In this document: positions 19,340 to 33,294 of the stretch, piece by piece
Layout of the letters: the number at the start of each line of letters is the position of its first letter
How positions within the stretch are numbered: the stretch's first letter is position 1
Assembly (NCBI GenBank): GCA_023412495.1
Contig: JAEYNP010000014.1
Location: 74,872-138,871 of the forward strand
Reading direction: 5' to 3'
DNA length: 64,000 bases
From: Pseudomonadota bacterium
Lineage (GTDB): Bacteria > Desulfobacterota > Desulfobulbia > Desulfobulbales > Desulfocapsaceae
Position numbers and translations under genes: made by a program
Notes under the pieces: generated by a model
What the model saw: the letters and a program-made list of their open reading frames with translations, nothing else
What the model was told of the DNA's origin: nothing
The model's database searches: none

Positions 19340-19873
19340 CTACTTCTTTTTAATCACCCCGCAGGCGATGCGGTCGCCGGCATCTCCGGCGGGATCGGTC
19401 CGGTAATCGTCGGGCTTGGCGTGAACCATCACTGCCGTGCCGTCGCTGTCCAAAAGCTGGGTTTCACCGGTGGCGATGGTTACCTCCGGCAGGAAAAATT
19501 CGAAGGTCAGTGCGCCCGAAGCCGGCACATGGATATTGGGCATGTCGCCCAGATGGGCACCTTCCTTAGCCATGAATCCGTGCTTCTTCCCGGTGGGATT
19601 GAAATGGCCGCCGGCGGCCTTGAAGTCCGGCGTGCATGAGCCGACGGTGTGGAGATGAAAACCATGAGTGCCGGCCGGAATATCGTGTAGCTCGGCGTGC
19701 AGGAGCACTCCGTTCGGGCTTTCAGTAAGGGAAACCTTGCCTACCTCGTGGCCCTCGCTGTTGATGAGTGTAGCCCCGGCGGAAGGATCCTCGGCAATGG
19801 CCGGCCCCCCGGCCAGCATGGCGGCTATCCCGAACAGGTTGGCAACAAGCAGTTGCATGGAAGATCTTCTCAT
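19340..19873 (-). CDS. sodC: Periplasmic Cu/Zn superoxide dismutase
   Basis: 177 aa with a signal peptide cleaved near AIA-ED (about residue 27). Metal ligands and loops are present in order: HGFHLHTVGSC (Cu His pair and the disulfide Cys), AAGGHFNP, HGF...GAHLGDMPN (Zn site), VMVHAKPDD, and the final GDRIACGVI with the second Cys. It dismutates superoxide in the periplasm. The ATG follows AAGGAGGATAG. It is convergent with the ArgA-like gene. Confidence 0.95.
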   Translation of the reverse strand: MRRSSMQLLVANLFGIAAMLAGGPAIAEDPSAGATLINSEGHEVGKVSLTESPNGVLLHAELHDIPAGTHGFHLHTVGSCTPDFKAAGGHFNPTGKKHGFMAKEGAHLGDMPNIHVPASGALTFEFFLPEVTIATGETQLLDSDGTAVMVHAKPDDYRTDPAGDAGDRIACGVIKKK

Positions 19874-20203
19874 TGGCCTATCCTCCTTCTACACATAATT
19901 TGATTTCGATTATTTTTTATGGAACCTAACCATCATGTGTCTTTAAGCAAGTGTTTCGTGTCATTTGTCGCATTATCTCTGTATAAAAAGGGGGGGGTGG
20001 ACGAAATTGGCGAAATGCTCCGTAAGGTGCGGCCACCAAAGAGGAGTAGTCGCAGGAAAAGGCTTGCGAAAACAAGGAGAAGAGGATAGGTTGGTCGCGT
20101 GATTCGTTTAGGTTGGAGCTTCTTTTACATGCGAGGAAAAAACTGCAGCCATTTCCCTTGCCGAAGCCTCCTCTCATCAACCACAGCCGATACTTTACGC
20201 GCC
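19874..20203. other. Intergenic region, no gene recognised
   Basis: 330 bases between divergent sodC and an exported-protein gene. The sodC-proximal part is AT-rich and should hold the sodC promoter. The segment 20000-20090 is G/A-rich with several GAGGAG-like stretches; I looked for a known riboswitch and could not match one. Confidence 0.4.
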
Positions 20204-20797
20204 ATGATCAATCGAATCTTCAAAGTTGTTCTGCCCGTTGTCCTGATGGTCGTCGCCTTCGCCCGGCCTTGCAGCCTGTCGGCTGCAGAGAGAGGGTACC
20301 TTGCCGCGGTCGAAAACGACAAAATCCCCGTCGCCGGTCAGGAGTACTACGTCCGACACACCTTCATGTACGAAAAAGGCGTACATCTCGCCACCAACTA
20401 CTGGCGCGGAATGCTGGTGCCGATCAATGCCATGGTCCATCTCATTTCCATTGGCGATAAGTCCATGATCCTCCGCCTCGAATCCGGCGAGACGGTGAAA
20501 GTTGAGAATGTGACGGAATATACCCGCTGCGACATATCCACCATCGCCAGGCGTATGCTTTCCCGGAAGCCGGTGCCGATCGAGAGGTTCGACAAAGCCA
20601 CAACCGATGCAATACGCAATGGGGTATTGCGCTTCGGCATGACCAAGGAACAGGTCATCATGGCCCGCGGATACCCGCCGGCCCACGAAACCCCCTCCCT
20701 CGATTTCGATACCTGGAAGTACTGGTCTAACCGGTTCGCCTTCCATACCATAGTTTTCGAAAACGGGACTCTCGCTCGAGGCCGCGGGGTGCAGTAG
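20204..20797 (+). CDS. Exported protein with BamE/SmpA-like C-terminal domain
   Basis: About 197 aa with an N-terminal signal peptide (VVLPVVLMVVAFARPCSLSA). The middle portion is unrecognised and contains QEYYVRHTFMYEKG. The C-terminal 60 residues (IRNGVLRFGMTKEQVIMARGYPP ... FDTWKYWSNRFAFHTIVFENG) have the BamE/SmpA pattern of G-M-T-K-x-Q-V then G-x-P then W-x-Y-W. No lipobox Cys sits at the cleavage site, so a soluble periplasmic protein is more likely than a lipoprotein. The start is my choice of the ATG giving a clean signal peptide; there is no strong ribosome site. Confidence 0.65.
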   Translation: MINRIFKVVLPVVLMVVAFARPCSLSAAERGYLAAVENDKIPVAGQEYYVRHTFMYEKGVHLATNYWRGMLVPINAMVHLISIGDKSMILRLESGETVKVENVTEYTRCDISTIARRMLSRKPVPIERFDKATTDAIRNGVLRFGMTKEQVIMARGYPPAHETPSLDFDTWKYWSNRFAFHTIVFENGTLARGRGVQ

Positions 20798-20923
20798 TAA
20801 ATTTACTTCCGGCCTCGCAACAATCTGTCGTCCCGGGCGTTACGACCGGAGAACCCCGGTCAGGTGCCTGTGGCGGCAGACTTATAATTACACCCCGTTA
20901 CCGTGAGCTACTTTCCTTAGCGC

Positions 20924-22774
20924 TCACCTGCTCCTGGGCATGGTGAAATAGAATGTAGCTCCTTCATTCGGTTGGGATTCAACCCAGATGATCCCGCCGT
21001 GCCGTTCCACGATCTTCTTGCAAAGGGCAAGCCCCATGCCTGATCCGGGATATTCCCGCTCGGTGTGCAGCCGTTGAAAGATAAGGAAGATCCTTTCATG
21101 GAATTTGGGCGAGATGCCTATCCCGTTGTCGCGGACAAAGAACCTACAGAATCGATCATCGATCACGCAGCCGATTTCGACCGTCGGCCTGGCATCGACA
21201 TTGTATTTCAAGCCGTTCAGGATCAGGTTTCGGAAAAGGCTCTGCATCTGCCCCGAGTCGGCATCCAGACTCGGAAGGCCGCCGCAGACGATATCGCCGT
21301 TTTTCTCATGGATGATCCTTTGCAGATCGTCCCGGATGTTCCTCACCACCTGGTTAAGATCCACCTCTGCGAACTTTGCCCCCCTGTTGCTCACCCTTGA
21401 CAGGTTCAACAGACCCTGAATCATTTCCTGCATTCGATTGCCTGCCTTCATGGTCCGTTCGATGTAACGCCGACCCCTCTCGTCGAGCTGATCGCCACAT
21501 TTGTCCCTGAGGAGCTGAAGGAAGCCGACGATGGCTCGCAGCGGCTCCTGAAGATCGTGGGAGGCGACATAGGCGAACTGCTGCAGCTCTTGATTGGAGC
21601 GCTTGAGTTCTTCCTCCGCCTTCTTGATGACGGTGATATCTGCGCCGGTGGTGATGAAATGGTCCCCGAGCGGGACGCTGGTGAATCGGAAGTATTTGTC
21701 GAGGTGCGGAAAATAGTCTTCGAAGGAATGGGGAGCACCTTCATCCATGATTTTCTGCACGATCGGCAGGTAATGTTGCGTCGCTCCCGGACCGAAGATT
21801 TCATCCGTGGTCCTGCCCTTGATCTCCTCGACCTTACTCCTGCCCCAGCTTCTGAGGGCAGGAGGATTGACGTCCACCAGCCGCCAGGTCTTGATGGTGC
21901 CATCCTCGTTGCGGACGACCTGCCAGAAATGCACCTCCTCGGTCATGTTCATGAACAGGTTCCTGTACTTCGCCTCGCTCTCCTTGAGGGCTTGCTCGAC
22001 CTTTATGCGCTGGAGGATTTCCCTTTCCAGATCCGCCTTGGAGGCGGTGACCGACCTCAAGTCAGCGGTCATCCGGTTGAAAGCCCGGGTGAGGTCGCCG
22101 ATTTCATCGGCGCGGGTCTCTTCGATGACCAGCTCCAGATTGCCGGAGCCGATAATCGCGGTTTTTTCCTGGAGATTTGCAAGAGAGCGCAACATACGCC
22201 TGTTGACCGTGACGAAGTTGAGGATCAGAAAGGTGCCGAATATGGTGACAAGGGCGAAAAGCAGGATGATTTTCCTTTGCTGCAGGACATTTCCCTGCTT
22301 TTCCAGCAGGAGGGAAATCTGGGTGGCGCTGAAGGCTATGTCCTGGTTCTGCACCTCCATCCTGCTCCATGACACCCGGATCATGTTCAATAAGGTTTCG
22401 CCTGCAGAGGCGGCAGGGAGTTCCCGGGCCGAGGCGACCTCGGCGAATATAGACTCGAGGAGTGTCCGGTTTATGCCGATTCTCTGGATGAGACTGGCAA
22501 CTTCCTGATCCTCTGAGGAAAAGTCGGCCAGATGATGTGAAAACTCGACGAATTTCTTTTCCCAGCGGAGCCGTTGGTGGCTTTCGCCGTGAAGGAGGAA
22601 ATCGTTGGACAGGTAGCTCAATTCCCTGGCCCCCAGTTCGAGGGTGTGGGCGAGACCTTTCTGGCGCTGAAGGAGTTCGGTCTGCCAGATGGTGACCACA
22701 AGGGAGCCGCCGACGATAACGAGAATGACGGTGAAGAGTGTGACGGTTGCGGTAAGCTGAGTCCTGATCTTCAT
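20924..22774 (-). CDS. Transmembrane sensor histidine kinase (HAMP-PAS-HisKA-HATPase)
   Basis: 616 aa. TM1 at about 8-29, a periplasmic helical domain (30-168), TM2 (169-190), HAMP (190-245), PAS with PAC (265-388), HisKA with phospho-acceptor H406 in VASHDLQEPLRA, and HATPase_c (about 500-613) with DNGIGI and GSGMGLALCKKI. No receiver domain and no adjacent response regulator. The gene starts 49 bases after the substrate-binding-protein gene on the same strand, so the lipoprotein could feed ligand information to this sensor. The first transmembrane segment starts right at the N-terminus, which supports this ATG. Confidence 0.92.
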   Translation of the reverse strand: MKIRTQLTATVTLFTVILVIVGGSLVVTIWQTELLQRQKGLAHTLELGARELSYLSNDFLLHGESHQRLRWEKKFVEFSHHLADFSSEDQEVASLIQRIGINRTLLESIFAEVASARELPAASAGETLLNMIRVSWSRMEVQNQDIAFSATQISLLLEKQGNVLQQRKIILLFALVTIFGTFLILNFVTVNRRMLRSLANLQEKTAIIGSGNLELVIEETRADEIGDLTRAFNRMTADLRSVTASKADLEREILQRIKVEQALKESEAKYRNLFMNMTEEVHFWQVVRNEDGTIKTWRLVDVNPPALRSWGRSKVEEIKGRTTDEIFGPGATQHYLPIVQKIMDEGAPHSFEDYFPHLDKYFRFTSVPLGDHFITTGADITVIKKAEEELKRSNQELQQFAYVASHDLQEPLRAIVGFLQLLRDKCGDQLDERGRRYIERTMKAGNRMQEMIQGLLNLSRVSNRGAKFAEVDLNQVVRNIRDDLQRIIHEKNGDIVCGGLPSLDADSGQMQSLFRNLILNGLKYNVDARPTVEIGCVIDDRFCRFFVRDNGIGISPKFHERIFLIFQRLHTEREYPGSGMGLALCKKIVERHGGIIWVESQPNEGATFYFTMPRSR

Positions 22775-22823
22775 GATGTTTCCTTATGCGGGAGAGGCAC
22801 TCTCCTGTCCCCGCAGTCGCTTT

Positions 22824-23849
22824 TCAGCGGATTATGGAGACGGCCCGAGGTTTGACCGCCAGCAGACCGTCGTCATGCAGGTAATCGAGGAAATCCGGGA
22901 AATTATCGGCAGTGGCATACCCCTTTTCCAGCAGCCACCGAGCCTGGTCCTCCATGGCCAGGATGAGCGACTGGTCCAGCCGTAGTGAAAACTGGTGTTG
23001 AGTCCAGATGGTTTTGACGTACCTGTCGTCGTATTCCAGCCGGGCGCGGATGATCTCCCTGGCCTGGTCGCCGTTTCGGATCAGGTATTCCTCGGCCTGA
23101 AGCAGCGCGGCCAGAAACTTGTTCCTCTGCTCGGGATGCCTGGAGGCCCAGTCGTCGCTCGTCATGAGTACGCAGTACATCGGCTGGCCGCTTTGCACCT
23201 CCCAGACGACGGCGTTGTCGCCCAGCAGGTCTTCGAGAGTCATGACATTCGGCTGCCAGGTGACCAGCGCATCGACGTCTCCGTCGATCAAGGCCTCCAC
23301 AGCCCGAGGGGCCTGGACATCGACAATGGTGACGGCATCTCCGTCAATCCCGTGCAGATCGAAGAAGCGCCCGAGCTTGAAATCCGCTGCGGTCTTGACC
23401 GGCACCCCGATTTTCTTGCCCACGAGATCGGAGACGGTCTTTATTCCCAAGTCTTTTCTGCCGATCAGCTTCATATGCATGAACATATCGATGCTGCCGA
23501 GAGCGAGGGCTTTCTGTCCGGCCAAGGCATATCTGACGATGGCCAGTTCGGCGGTGGTGGAAATATCCCCTTCTCCCGTCAGCATCCGGTCGGTTGCGGC
23601 CGCTCCCGAAGGATAGCTGTCATTGATCACGACCTCCAGCCCGTTGCCGGCAAAGTAGCGAAGCTCCTGGGCGAGATAGATCAAACTGTTGACAGCGGTC
23701 GCCTCCATGTTGACGGTGATGACCGCGAGCTCCCGCCGGGAATCTTCGCGTGAGCAGGCTCCCAAAAACAAGGTCGCCAGCAGGACCAGGGAAATTGCCC
23801 CTGCCGGTTCGAACCGAACAGATCGTTTTGCGGCGCGGTTTTTCAGCAT
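22824..23849 (-). CDS. NMT1/SsuA-type substrate-binding lipoprotein without a transporter
   Basis: 341 aa with a lipobox FLGAC at about residues 28-32. The fold signature is of the NMT1/TauA/SsuA group: AVNSLIYLAQELRYFAGNGLEVVI, then a phosphate- or anion-type loop SGAAATDRMLTGEGDIST, then VQAPRAVEALIDGDVDALVTWQPN. These proteins bind nitrate/sulfonate/thiamine-precursor-like molecules for ABC importers. No permease or ATPase gene is nearby; instead a histidine kinase follows. I infer a sensory role in ligand detection. Substrate not predictable. Confidence 0.85.
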   Translation of the reverse strand: MLKNRAAKRSVRFEPAGAISLVLLATLFLGACSREDSRRELAVITVNMEATAVNSLIYLAQELRYFAGNGLEVVINDSYPSGAAATDRMLTGEGDISTTAELAIVRYALAGQKALALGSIDMFMHMKLIGRKDLGIKTVSDLVGKKIGVPVKTAADFKLGRFFDLHGIDGDAVTIVDVQAPRAVEALIDGDVDALVTWQPNVMTLEDLLGDNAVVWEVQSGQPMYCVLMTSDDWASRHPEQRNKFLAALLQAEEYLIRNGDQAREIIRARLEYDDRYVKTIWTQHQFSLRLDQSLILAMEDQARWLLEKGYATADNFPDFLDYLHDDGLLAVKPRAVSIIR

Positions 23850-24108
23850 GTTATTTCTCCGCGGCTTGAGGCTTCAACAGGGGACAGGCTGAAGCTTCCG
23901 AATACGGACAGCGACAGCTCATTGCCAATATCGCCGACTATATCAAGATTGGAAAGGGAGATCAACGGGAGGGACGAGCACCGTGGAAAAAAGCTCTTGT
24001 TTTGACGGTAACTTGGCAAATATGGGTGTTGCGGGGGGTTCGCGCTGCTCAGCCGCTTGACCATTGATTAATTCGACAGTGGTCATATGCTAGTAGGAGG
24101 ATATTCTC

Positions 24109-24177
24109 ATGAAATCCGTTTGGATCGTTTCCCCTTTCAGCCGGCTTGCAAGTCCTGGCCGGCAGGTTCCAGGATAG
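24109..24177 (+). CDS. Short leader ORF (22 codons) just upstream of purF
   Basis: ATG at 24109 is preceded by TAGGAGGATATTCTC, a stronger ribosome site than that of purF. The peptide [20 protein letters not shown]... ends at TAG 24175-24177, 10 bases before the purF ATG and in a different frame. This spacing fits translational coupling of purF to a leader. It is too short for coding statistics, so the call rests on the ribosome site and position. Confidence 0.45.
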   Translation: MKSVWIVSPFSRLASPGRQVPG

Positions 24178-24187
24178 AGGTCTTGCC

Positions 24188-25609
24188 ATGTGCGGGATTT
24201 TTGCCATTGCGGGATATTCTCCCGTCTCACCGAGTCTTTATGAAGCCTTGTCGGTTCTCCAGCACCGAGGCCAGGATGCGGCCGGCATGGCCACTTGCCA
24301 CCTGCACAAGATGTTCTTTCACAAGAAAACCGGTCTGGTGCGGGATGTTTTCAGGCCCCGCGACCTGGAACGGCTGATCGGCACCATGGGGATCGGCCAC
24401 GTCCGCTATCCCACGGCCGGCAGCCATTCGGTTCTTGAAGCCCAGCCCTTCTACGTCAACTCGCCCTATGGGATAGCGCTTGCCCACAACGGCAACCTGA
24501 CCAACGCCCATCAGCTGAAACGGGAACTCTTCCAGGTGGATCGGCGCCATATCAACACGGATTCCGATTCGGAGGTCCTGCTCAACATCTTCGCCCACGA
24601 ACTGCAGAGGACGAGCGATTCGCCCTTCACCGCGGAGACCGTTTTTGCGGCGGTGAGTGGCGTGCACCGCCGCTGCCGGGGCGGCTACGCGGTAGTCGCC
24701 ATGATCAACGGCCACGGGCTGGTGGCTTTCCGCGATCCCCATGGCATCCGCCCTGCGGTGATCGGGGAGAGGAGCGGCAAGTCCGGGCCGGAATACATGA
24801 TCGCCTCGGAAAGCTGCGTCCTCGATGTGCTGGGCTTTCGTCTGGTCGGCGACCTCGAGGAGGGGGAGGCGGTCTTCATCGATATGCACAATACCCTGCA
24901 TCGGAGGAGGTGCAGCGATGAGACGCGGCTTTCGCCCTGCATCTTTGAGTACGTCTATCTCGCGCGGCCGGATTCGATCATCGACGGCACCTCCGTCTAT
25001 CAGGCGAGACTGCGGATGGGCCGGCAGCTGGCGGCGAAAATCAAGCGGGAATGGGCGGACCACGACATCGACGTGGTCATTCCGATCCCCGATACCAGCC
25101 TGACAGCGGGTTTCGAACTTGCCGGCCGGCTGGAGGTTTCCTACCGGGAGGCCTTCGTCAAGAACCGATACGTCAACCGCACCTTCATCATGCCCACCCA
25201 GCACGAGCGGGAAATCTCGGTCCGGCGCAAGCTGAATCCGATCGCGCAGGAATTCGCCGGGAAAAAGGTGCTGCTGGTGGATGACTCAATTGTCCGGGGA
25301 ACGACCAGCCGCCAGATCATCCAGCTTGCCCGGGCGGCAGGGGCTGCCAAAGTCTATTTCGCCTCCGCGGCCCCACCGGTGCGTTATCCGAATGTCTACG
25401 GCATCGATATGCCACGGGCGGGAGAACTCATCGCCCACGGCCGGGAGGAATCGGAGGTCGCGGCCCTTATCGGCGCCGACCGCCTTATCTACCAGGATCT
25501 CGAGGATCTCGCCGCCTGCGTAAGGGAAGACAATTCCAGGCTGCGGGACTTCGAGTGTTCGATATTCAACGGAGCGTATATCGCCGGGAGAATGGAGGAG
25601 CCGGAGTAA
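24188..25609 (+). CDS. purF: Amidophosphoribosyltransferase (first step of purine synthesis)
   Basis: Transfers the amide N of glutamine to PRPP. The start is fixed by the [11 protein letters not shown]-terminus, in which Cys2 is the Ntn-hydrolase nucleophile (no propeptide is apparent at this ATG). The glutaminase domain spans about 1-230 ([18 protein letters not shown]) and the PRTase domain has the PRPP loop [13 protein letters not shown] (about 360-372). 474 aa is within the usual range. A short ORF with a strong ribosome site precedes it. Confidence 0.95.
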   Translation: MCGIFAIAGYSPVSPSLYEALSVLQHRGQDAAGMATCHLHKMFFHKKTGLVRDVFRPRDLERLIGTMGIGHVRYPTAGSHSVLEAQPFYVNSPYGIALAHNGNLTNAHQLKRELFQVDRRHINTDSDSEVLLNIFAHELQRTSDSPFTAETVFAAVSGVHRRCRGGYAVVAMINGHGLVAFRDPHGIRPAVIGERSGKSGPEYMIASESCVLDVLGFRLVGDLEEGEAVFIDMHNTLHRRRCSDETRLSPCIFEYVYLARPDSIIDGTSVYQARLRMGRQLAAKIKREWADHDIDVVIPIPDTSLTAGFELAGRLEVSYREAFVKNRYVNRTFIMPTQHEREISVRRKLNPIAQEFAGKKVLLVDDSIVRGTTSRQIIQLARAAGAAKVYFASAAPPVRYPNVYGIDMPRAGELIAHGREESEVAALIGADRLIYQDLEDLAACVREDNSRLRDFECSIFNGAYIAGRMEEPE

Positions 25610-25818
25610 GCTCCGGCGGCGCATGCCCCGCGGCGCACCGCTTTGTTGGCCAATCCCTACAACCGGTTCCTGTAGATGCCCTTTTCCAGTTCCATTTGTG
25701 ATTCTCCTCCTGTTTTCGGCATCGTGACGATGCCCTGTACGGCAGAAAAGATGCAGAATACGTGCCATGCGCCGGGAAGCGGAAGGCGCTGGTCCGCAAT
25801 TTGCAAAAAACCATGTAA

Positions 25819-26790
<972 letters not shown>

Positions 26791-26822
26791 GGGCGGGGCT
26801 TATCCGATGCAAGGAGCATAAG

Positions 26823-27566
26823 ATGCCGAACGCCGACAGTATCCATATCGGAACCTCGGGCTGGTCCTATGAACACTGGCTGGGGCCGTTCTACCCGCAG
26901 GAGCTGGGCGCCTCCCGGATGCTCGCCTATTACGCCGAGCGCTTTCGGACGGTCGAGATCAACAACTCCTTCTATCATCTCCCCTCGGAGAAAAGTCTGC
27001 GGGCCTGGAGTGAGACGGTGGGGAAGGATTTCATCTTCGCCGTCAAGGCGAGCCGCTACATCACCCACATGAAGAAGCTGAAAGATCCGGAGGCGCCGGT
27101 GTCGACCTTCCTGGAACGGATAGAGACCCTGGATCCCCGGCAGACCGGCCCCATTCTCTTTCAGCTGCCGCCCAAGTGGCGCTGCAATCCGGACCGACTG
27201 CGGAAATTCCTCGATTATCTGCCCGATACCCACCGATACGCCTTCGAATTCCGCAGCACCAGCTGGTTTACCGAGGAGATCTACAGCATGCTGGCGGGCG
27301 CGGGGGCCGCCTTCTGCATCTACGAAATCGCCGGCACCCTTTCACCCAGGGCGGTGACGGCGGACTTCGTCTATATCCGGCTGCACGGCCCGGACGGGGC
27401 CTATGCGGGGTCGTATCCCACCGAGACCCTCTCCGACTGGGCGGCGACCATAGCCGGTTGGACCGCCGAAGGCAAGGAGGTCTTCTGTTATTTCGACAAC
27501 GATCAGCTGGGTTATGCGGCCCGGAATGCGGGTCAGCTGCAGGAGATGCTCGCGAGCCGGGAGTGA
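26823..27566 (+). CDS. DUF72 family protein (YecE-like)
   Basis: 247-aa TIM-barrel protein of unknown function. The family blocks are HIGTSGWSYEHW at the N-terminus, FRTVEINNSFYHLP, FAVKASRYITHMKKL, ILFQLPPKWR, YAFEFRSTSWF and the C-terminal CYFDNDQLGYAARNA. AAGGAG precedes the ATG at 26823. It starts 32 bases after ldh and may share its transcript. Confidence 0.9.
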   Translation: MPNADSIHIGTSGWSYEHWLGPFYPQELGASRMLAYYAERFRTVEINNSFYHLPSEKSLRAWSETVGKDFIFAVKASRYITHMKKLKDPEAPVSTFLERIETLDPRQTGPILFQLPPKWRCNPDRLRKFLDYLPDTHRYAFEFRSTSWFTEEIYSMLAGAGAAFCIYEIAGTLSPRAVTADFVYIRLHGPDGAYAGSYPTETLSDWAATIAGWTAEGKEVFCYFDNDQLGYAARNAGQLQEMLASRE

Positions 27567-27708
27567 CGCAAGTTCTCCGCCCTTGGCAGGGCCGTCCGCG
27601 CATTTTTGCACATGGATTGCCGTCAGGCGCAAAAAATGATAAAATTGTTTGTCAGGAAAATGCGCGTTCTGCTATTTCCCCTCCTTTAACTTCTGAGAGG
27701 TGCCGATA

Positions 27709-31281
<3,573 letters not shown>

Positions 31282-31312
31282 AAATTTTCGTTTTCACCGG
31301 AAGGAGATCGCC

Positions 31313-32305
31313 ATGGACCTGTCAACCACCTATCTCGGTTTTTCCCTGCCCCACCCCCTGATGCCGGGGGCCTCTCCGTTTGCCGAGAACCTCGATACTG
31401 TGAAACGGCTGGAGGATGCCGGGGCGGCCGCCATCGTCATGGACTCACTGTTCGAGGAGCAGATCATCGCCGAACAGGAGCGGGAGGTCAGGGAAATCGA
31501 GGTGCCGGAGAATACCTATGCCGAGGCCCTGACCTACCACCCGCTGACCGACGAGATGCGTCTCGGCTCGGAACTCTACCTGGAGAAGCTCTCGGCCATC
31601 AAGCAGGCCGTGGCGGTCCCTGTGATCGGGTCGCTGAACGGCGCGAGCGAGGGCGGCTGGATGCGTTACGCCCGCCTCATCGAACATGCCGGGGCCGATG
31701 CCCTGGAGCTTAACATCTATACTCTGGCCGACGACCCTGCGATTTCCGGGGCGGCCGTGGAGGAACGGCTGCTGAGCGTGGTGAGACAGGTGAGGCGGCA
31801 GGTTACTATTCCGCTGGCGGTGAAGATATCGCCCTTTTTTTCCTCGCTGCCCCATTTCTGCAAAGGGCTGGAGGAGGCAGGAGCCAACGCAATCCTGCTG
31901 TTCAACCGTTTCTATCAGCCGGACATCGATCCGGAGAACCTGGAAGTCGTCTCGAAACTGAAACTTTCCACTCGGGACGAATTGCTCCTGCGCCTGCGGT
32001 GGATGGCGATCCTGTCGGGCAATCTTAAGGTGTCGCTCGGCATCACCGGCGGGGTGCACACCGGCATCGATGTGGTGAAGGCGGTGATGTGCGGGGCTCA
32101 TGTGGTCCAGATGGTCTCGGCCCTGCTCAGGAACCGGCCGGAATATCTGGCGACGGTGCGGGAGGAGCTGAGAGTCTGGCTGGAAAAGCACCAGTACGAA
32201 TCGCTCCGGCAGATGCGCGGCAGCATGGCCAAGGAACATACCTCCGACCGGGCCATGCTCGAACGGGTCAATTACATCCGGGTGTTGCTGGGCGGGCCGG
32301 GATGA
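31313..32305 (+). CDS. Dihydroorotate dehydrogenase-like flavoprotein
   Basis: 330-aa FMN-binding TIM barrel. FSLPHPLMPGASP replaces the usual N-terminal PyrD motif, and SLNGASEGGWMRYARLIEHAGADALELN, LAVKISPFFSS, ITGGVHTGIDVVKAVMCGAHVVQMVSALL are the DHODH-type flavin and phosphate segments. Such genes are often found directly after PFOR genes, so a role beside pyrimidine synthesis is likely but unproven. The ATG follows a strong GGAAGGAGATCG. Confidence 0.88.
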   Translation: MDLSTTYLGFSLPHPLMPGASPFAENLDTVKRLEDAGAAAIVMDSLFEEQIIAEQEREVREIEVPENTYAEALTYHPLTDEMRLGSELYLEKLSAIKQAVAVPVIGSLNGASEGGWMRYARLIEHAGADALELNIYTLADDPAISGAAVEERLLSVVRQVRRQVTIPLAVKISPFFSSLPHFCKGLEEAGANAILLFNRFYQPDIDPENLEVVSKLKLSTRDELLLRLRWMAILSGNLKVSLGITGGVHTGIDVVKAVMCGAHVVQMVSALLRNRPEYLATVREELRVWLEKHQYESLRQMRGSMAKEHTSDRAMLERVNYIRVLLGGPG

Positions 32306-32314
32306 GCCACCGTC

Positions 32315-32338
32315 AGGACTGAGGCGAAAGGACTGAGG
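32315..32338 (+). repeat. Direct repeat of AGGACTGAGG
   Basis: Two copies at 32315-32324 and 32329-32338, starts 14 bases (two heptads) apart. The same 10-mer occurs at 5695-5704 and as an inverted copy at 5733-5742. Confidence 0.6.
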
Positions 32339-32397
32339 AATGAGTGTAGGGGGAAGATTTCGCCCCGCTGCCCGAATGAGTCCGCCCGAGCATGTAA

Positions 32398-33159
32398 TCA
32401 GACCAGCTTTCCCTCAAAAAGCGGCTTGGTCGCCTTCCCGCTCTTCTCCAGATGGAGTTCCTTAAAGATATCCGCGCTGTAGCGGGTTTCTTCGTCGGTG
32501 TCCAGGGTGATGTCCAACTCGTCCTGCACGTCGTGGGCGGCTGAGATGAGGAGAAACTCCACCCCCGGGTGATCGAGCAGCCTCGGTTCGGGATCGGCGA
32601 AGCGGCGGTCGCCGAAAATCTTCTGCAGGGACTGCGGCAGCTCGGCCTTCTGCTCCGAGGAGAGCCTGGTCTGCCGGGGAGAACCCTTGGCCGGATTCTT
32701 GATCGAGATTATATAGCTGGCCTGGTCCAGAATCCCCAGCTCCTCCTGGGCCTCGCCGGTTTTCTTGGGCAACTCCAGGGCATAGACAAGATGGGTGTGA
32801 TTGCCGTGGGAGAGTATCCTGTAGATGCCTTCCCCCGCGGGTCTCGCCGCCGGTTCCTTGCGTTCGCCACGGGTCTTGGTCCGGTAATTTCTCTCCCCCA
32901 TTTCCTTTTTCACGGTATTGGGGCTGCCGGTCACGGTCTCTATGAAGCCCCAGAAGCGCTCCCGGCCGCCGGCGTCGGGGGCGGGGAGTTTCTTGCGGCC
33001 GATCACAGCGATGCGGAACCGCTTCTTGCCCTCCGGGCTGAGGATCATATAGAAGCGCTGGATGTCGCTCAGATCCTCGGGTTCTTCGATGCCCAGTCGC
33101 GGCCGGTACAGGAAGTAAATATTACCCTGCTCCAGGGTTTCTGTGTTTTCACTGCTCAT
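32398..33159 (-). CDS. Conserved hypothetical protein
   Basis: 253 aa, no recognised domain, signal peptide or membrane helix. The N-terminus (IYFLYRPRLGIEEPEDLSDI) is followed by RFYMILSPEGKKRFRIAVIGRKKLPAP, and later by YRILSHGNHTHLVYALELPKKTGEAQEELGI, then SYIISIKNP. The pattern is of a soluble, probably alpha/beta protein. It lies between the DHODH-like gene (convergent) and the end of the sugar cluster and is probably not part of either operon. Confidence 0.7.
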   Translation of the reverse strand: MSSENTETLEQGNIYFLYRPRLGIEEPEDLSDIQRFYMILSPEGKKRFRIAVIGRKKLPAPDAGGRERFWGFIETVTGSPNTVKKEMGERNYRTKTRGERKEPAARPAGEGIYRILSHGNHTHLVYALELPKKTGEAQEELGILDQASYIISIKNPAKGSPRQTRLSSEQKAELPQSLQKIFGDRRFADPEPRLLDHPGVEFLLISAAHDVQDELDITLDTDEETRYSADIFKELHLEKSGKATKPLFEGKLV

Positions 33160-33172
33160 ACTCAGCTCCTTT

Positions 33173-33220
33173 AGTACCTCAAGTGGGCACTGAAAAGAGT
33201 CCGCCCTTGTGGGGGGTCAG
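33173..33220 (+). repeat. Partial copy of the dispersed repeat (copy D)
   Basis: CTCAAG(T)GGGCACTGAAAAGAGTCC matches the core CTCAAGGGGGTACTGAAAAGAGTCC of the copy at 57929-58063. The copy starts with AGTACC and lacks the 5' hairpin part. Confidence 0.55.
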
Positions 33221-33294
33221 GTTGTCCGGCTGCCCGACGACGTCCAAATTGTCAGGATTCTTTCCTGCTGGATCGGAATATTTCTCAGCGGCCT

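Noticed and set aside
19990..20100. Possible riboswitch before the BamE-like gene
   Set aside because: G/A-rich stretch with hairpin potential, but no match to a known riboswitch core by eye.
20844..20861. Possible terminator GACCGG/CCGGTC between convergent genes
   Set aside because: Only a 6-bp stem and no T run follows.
25657..25695. 12-codon ORF on the minus strand with a good ribosome site between purF and ldh
   Set aside because: Too short to support and no matching neighbour; possible remnant of a gene start.
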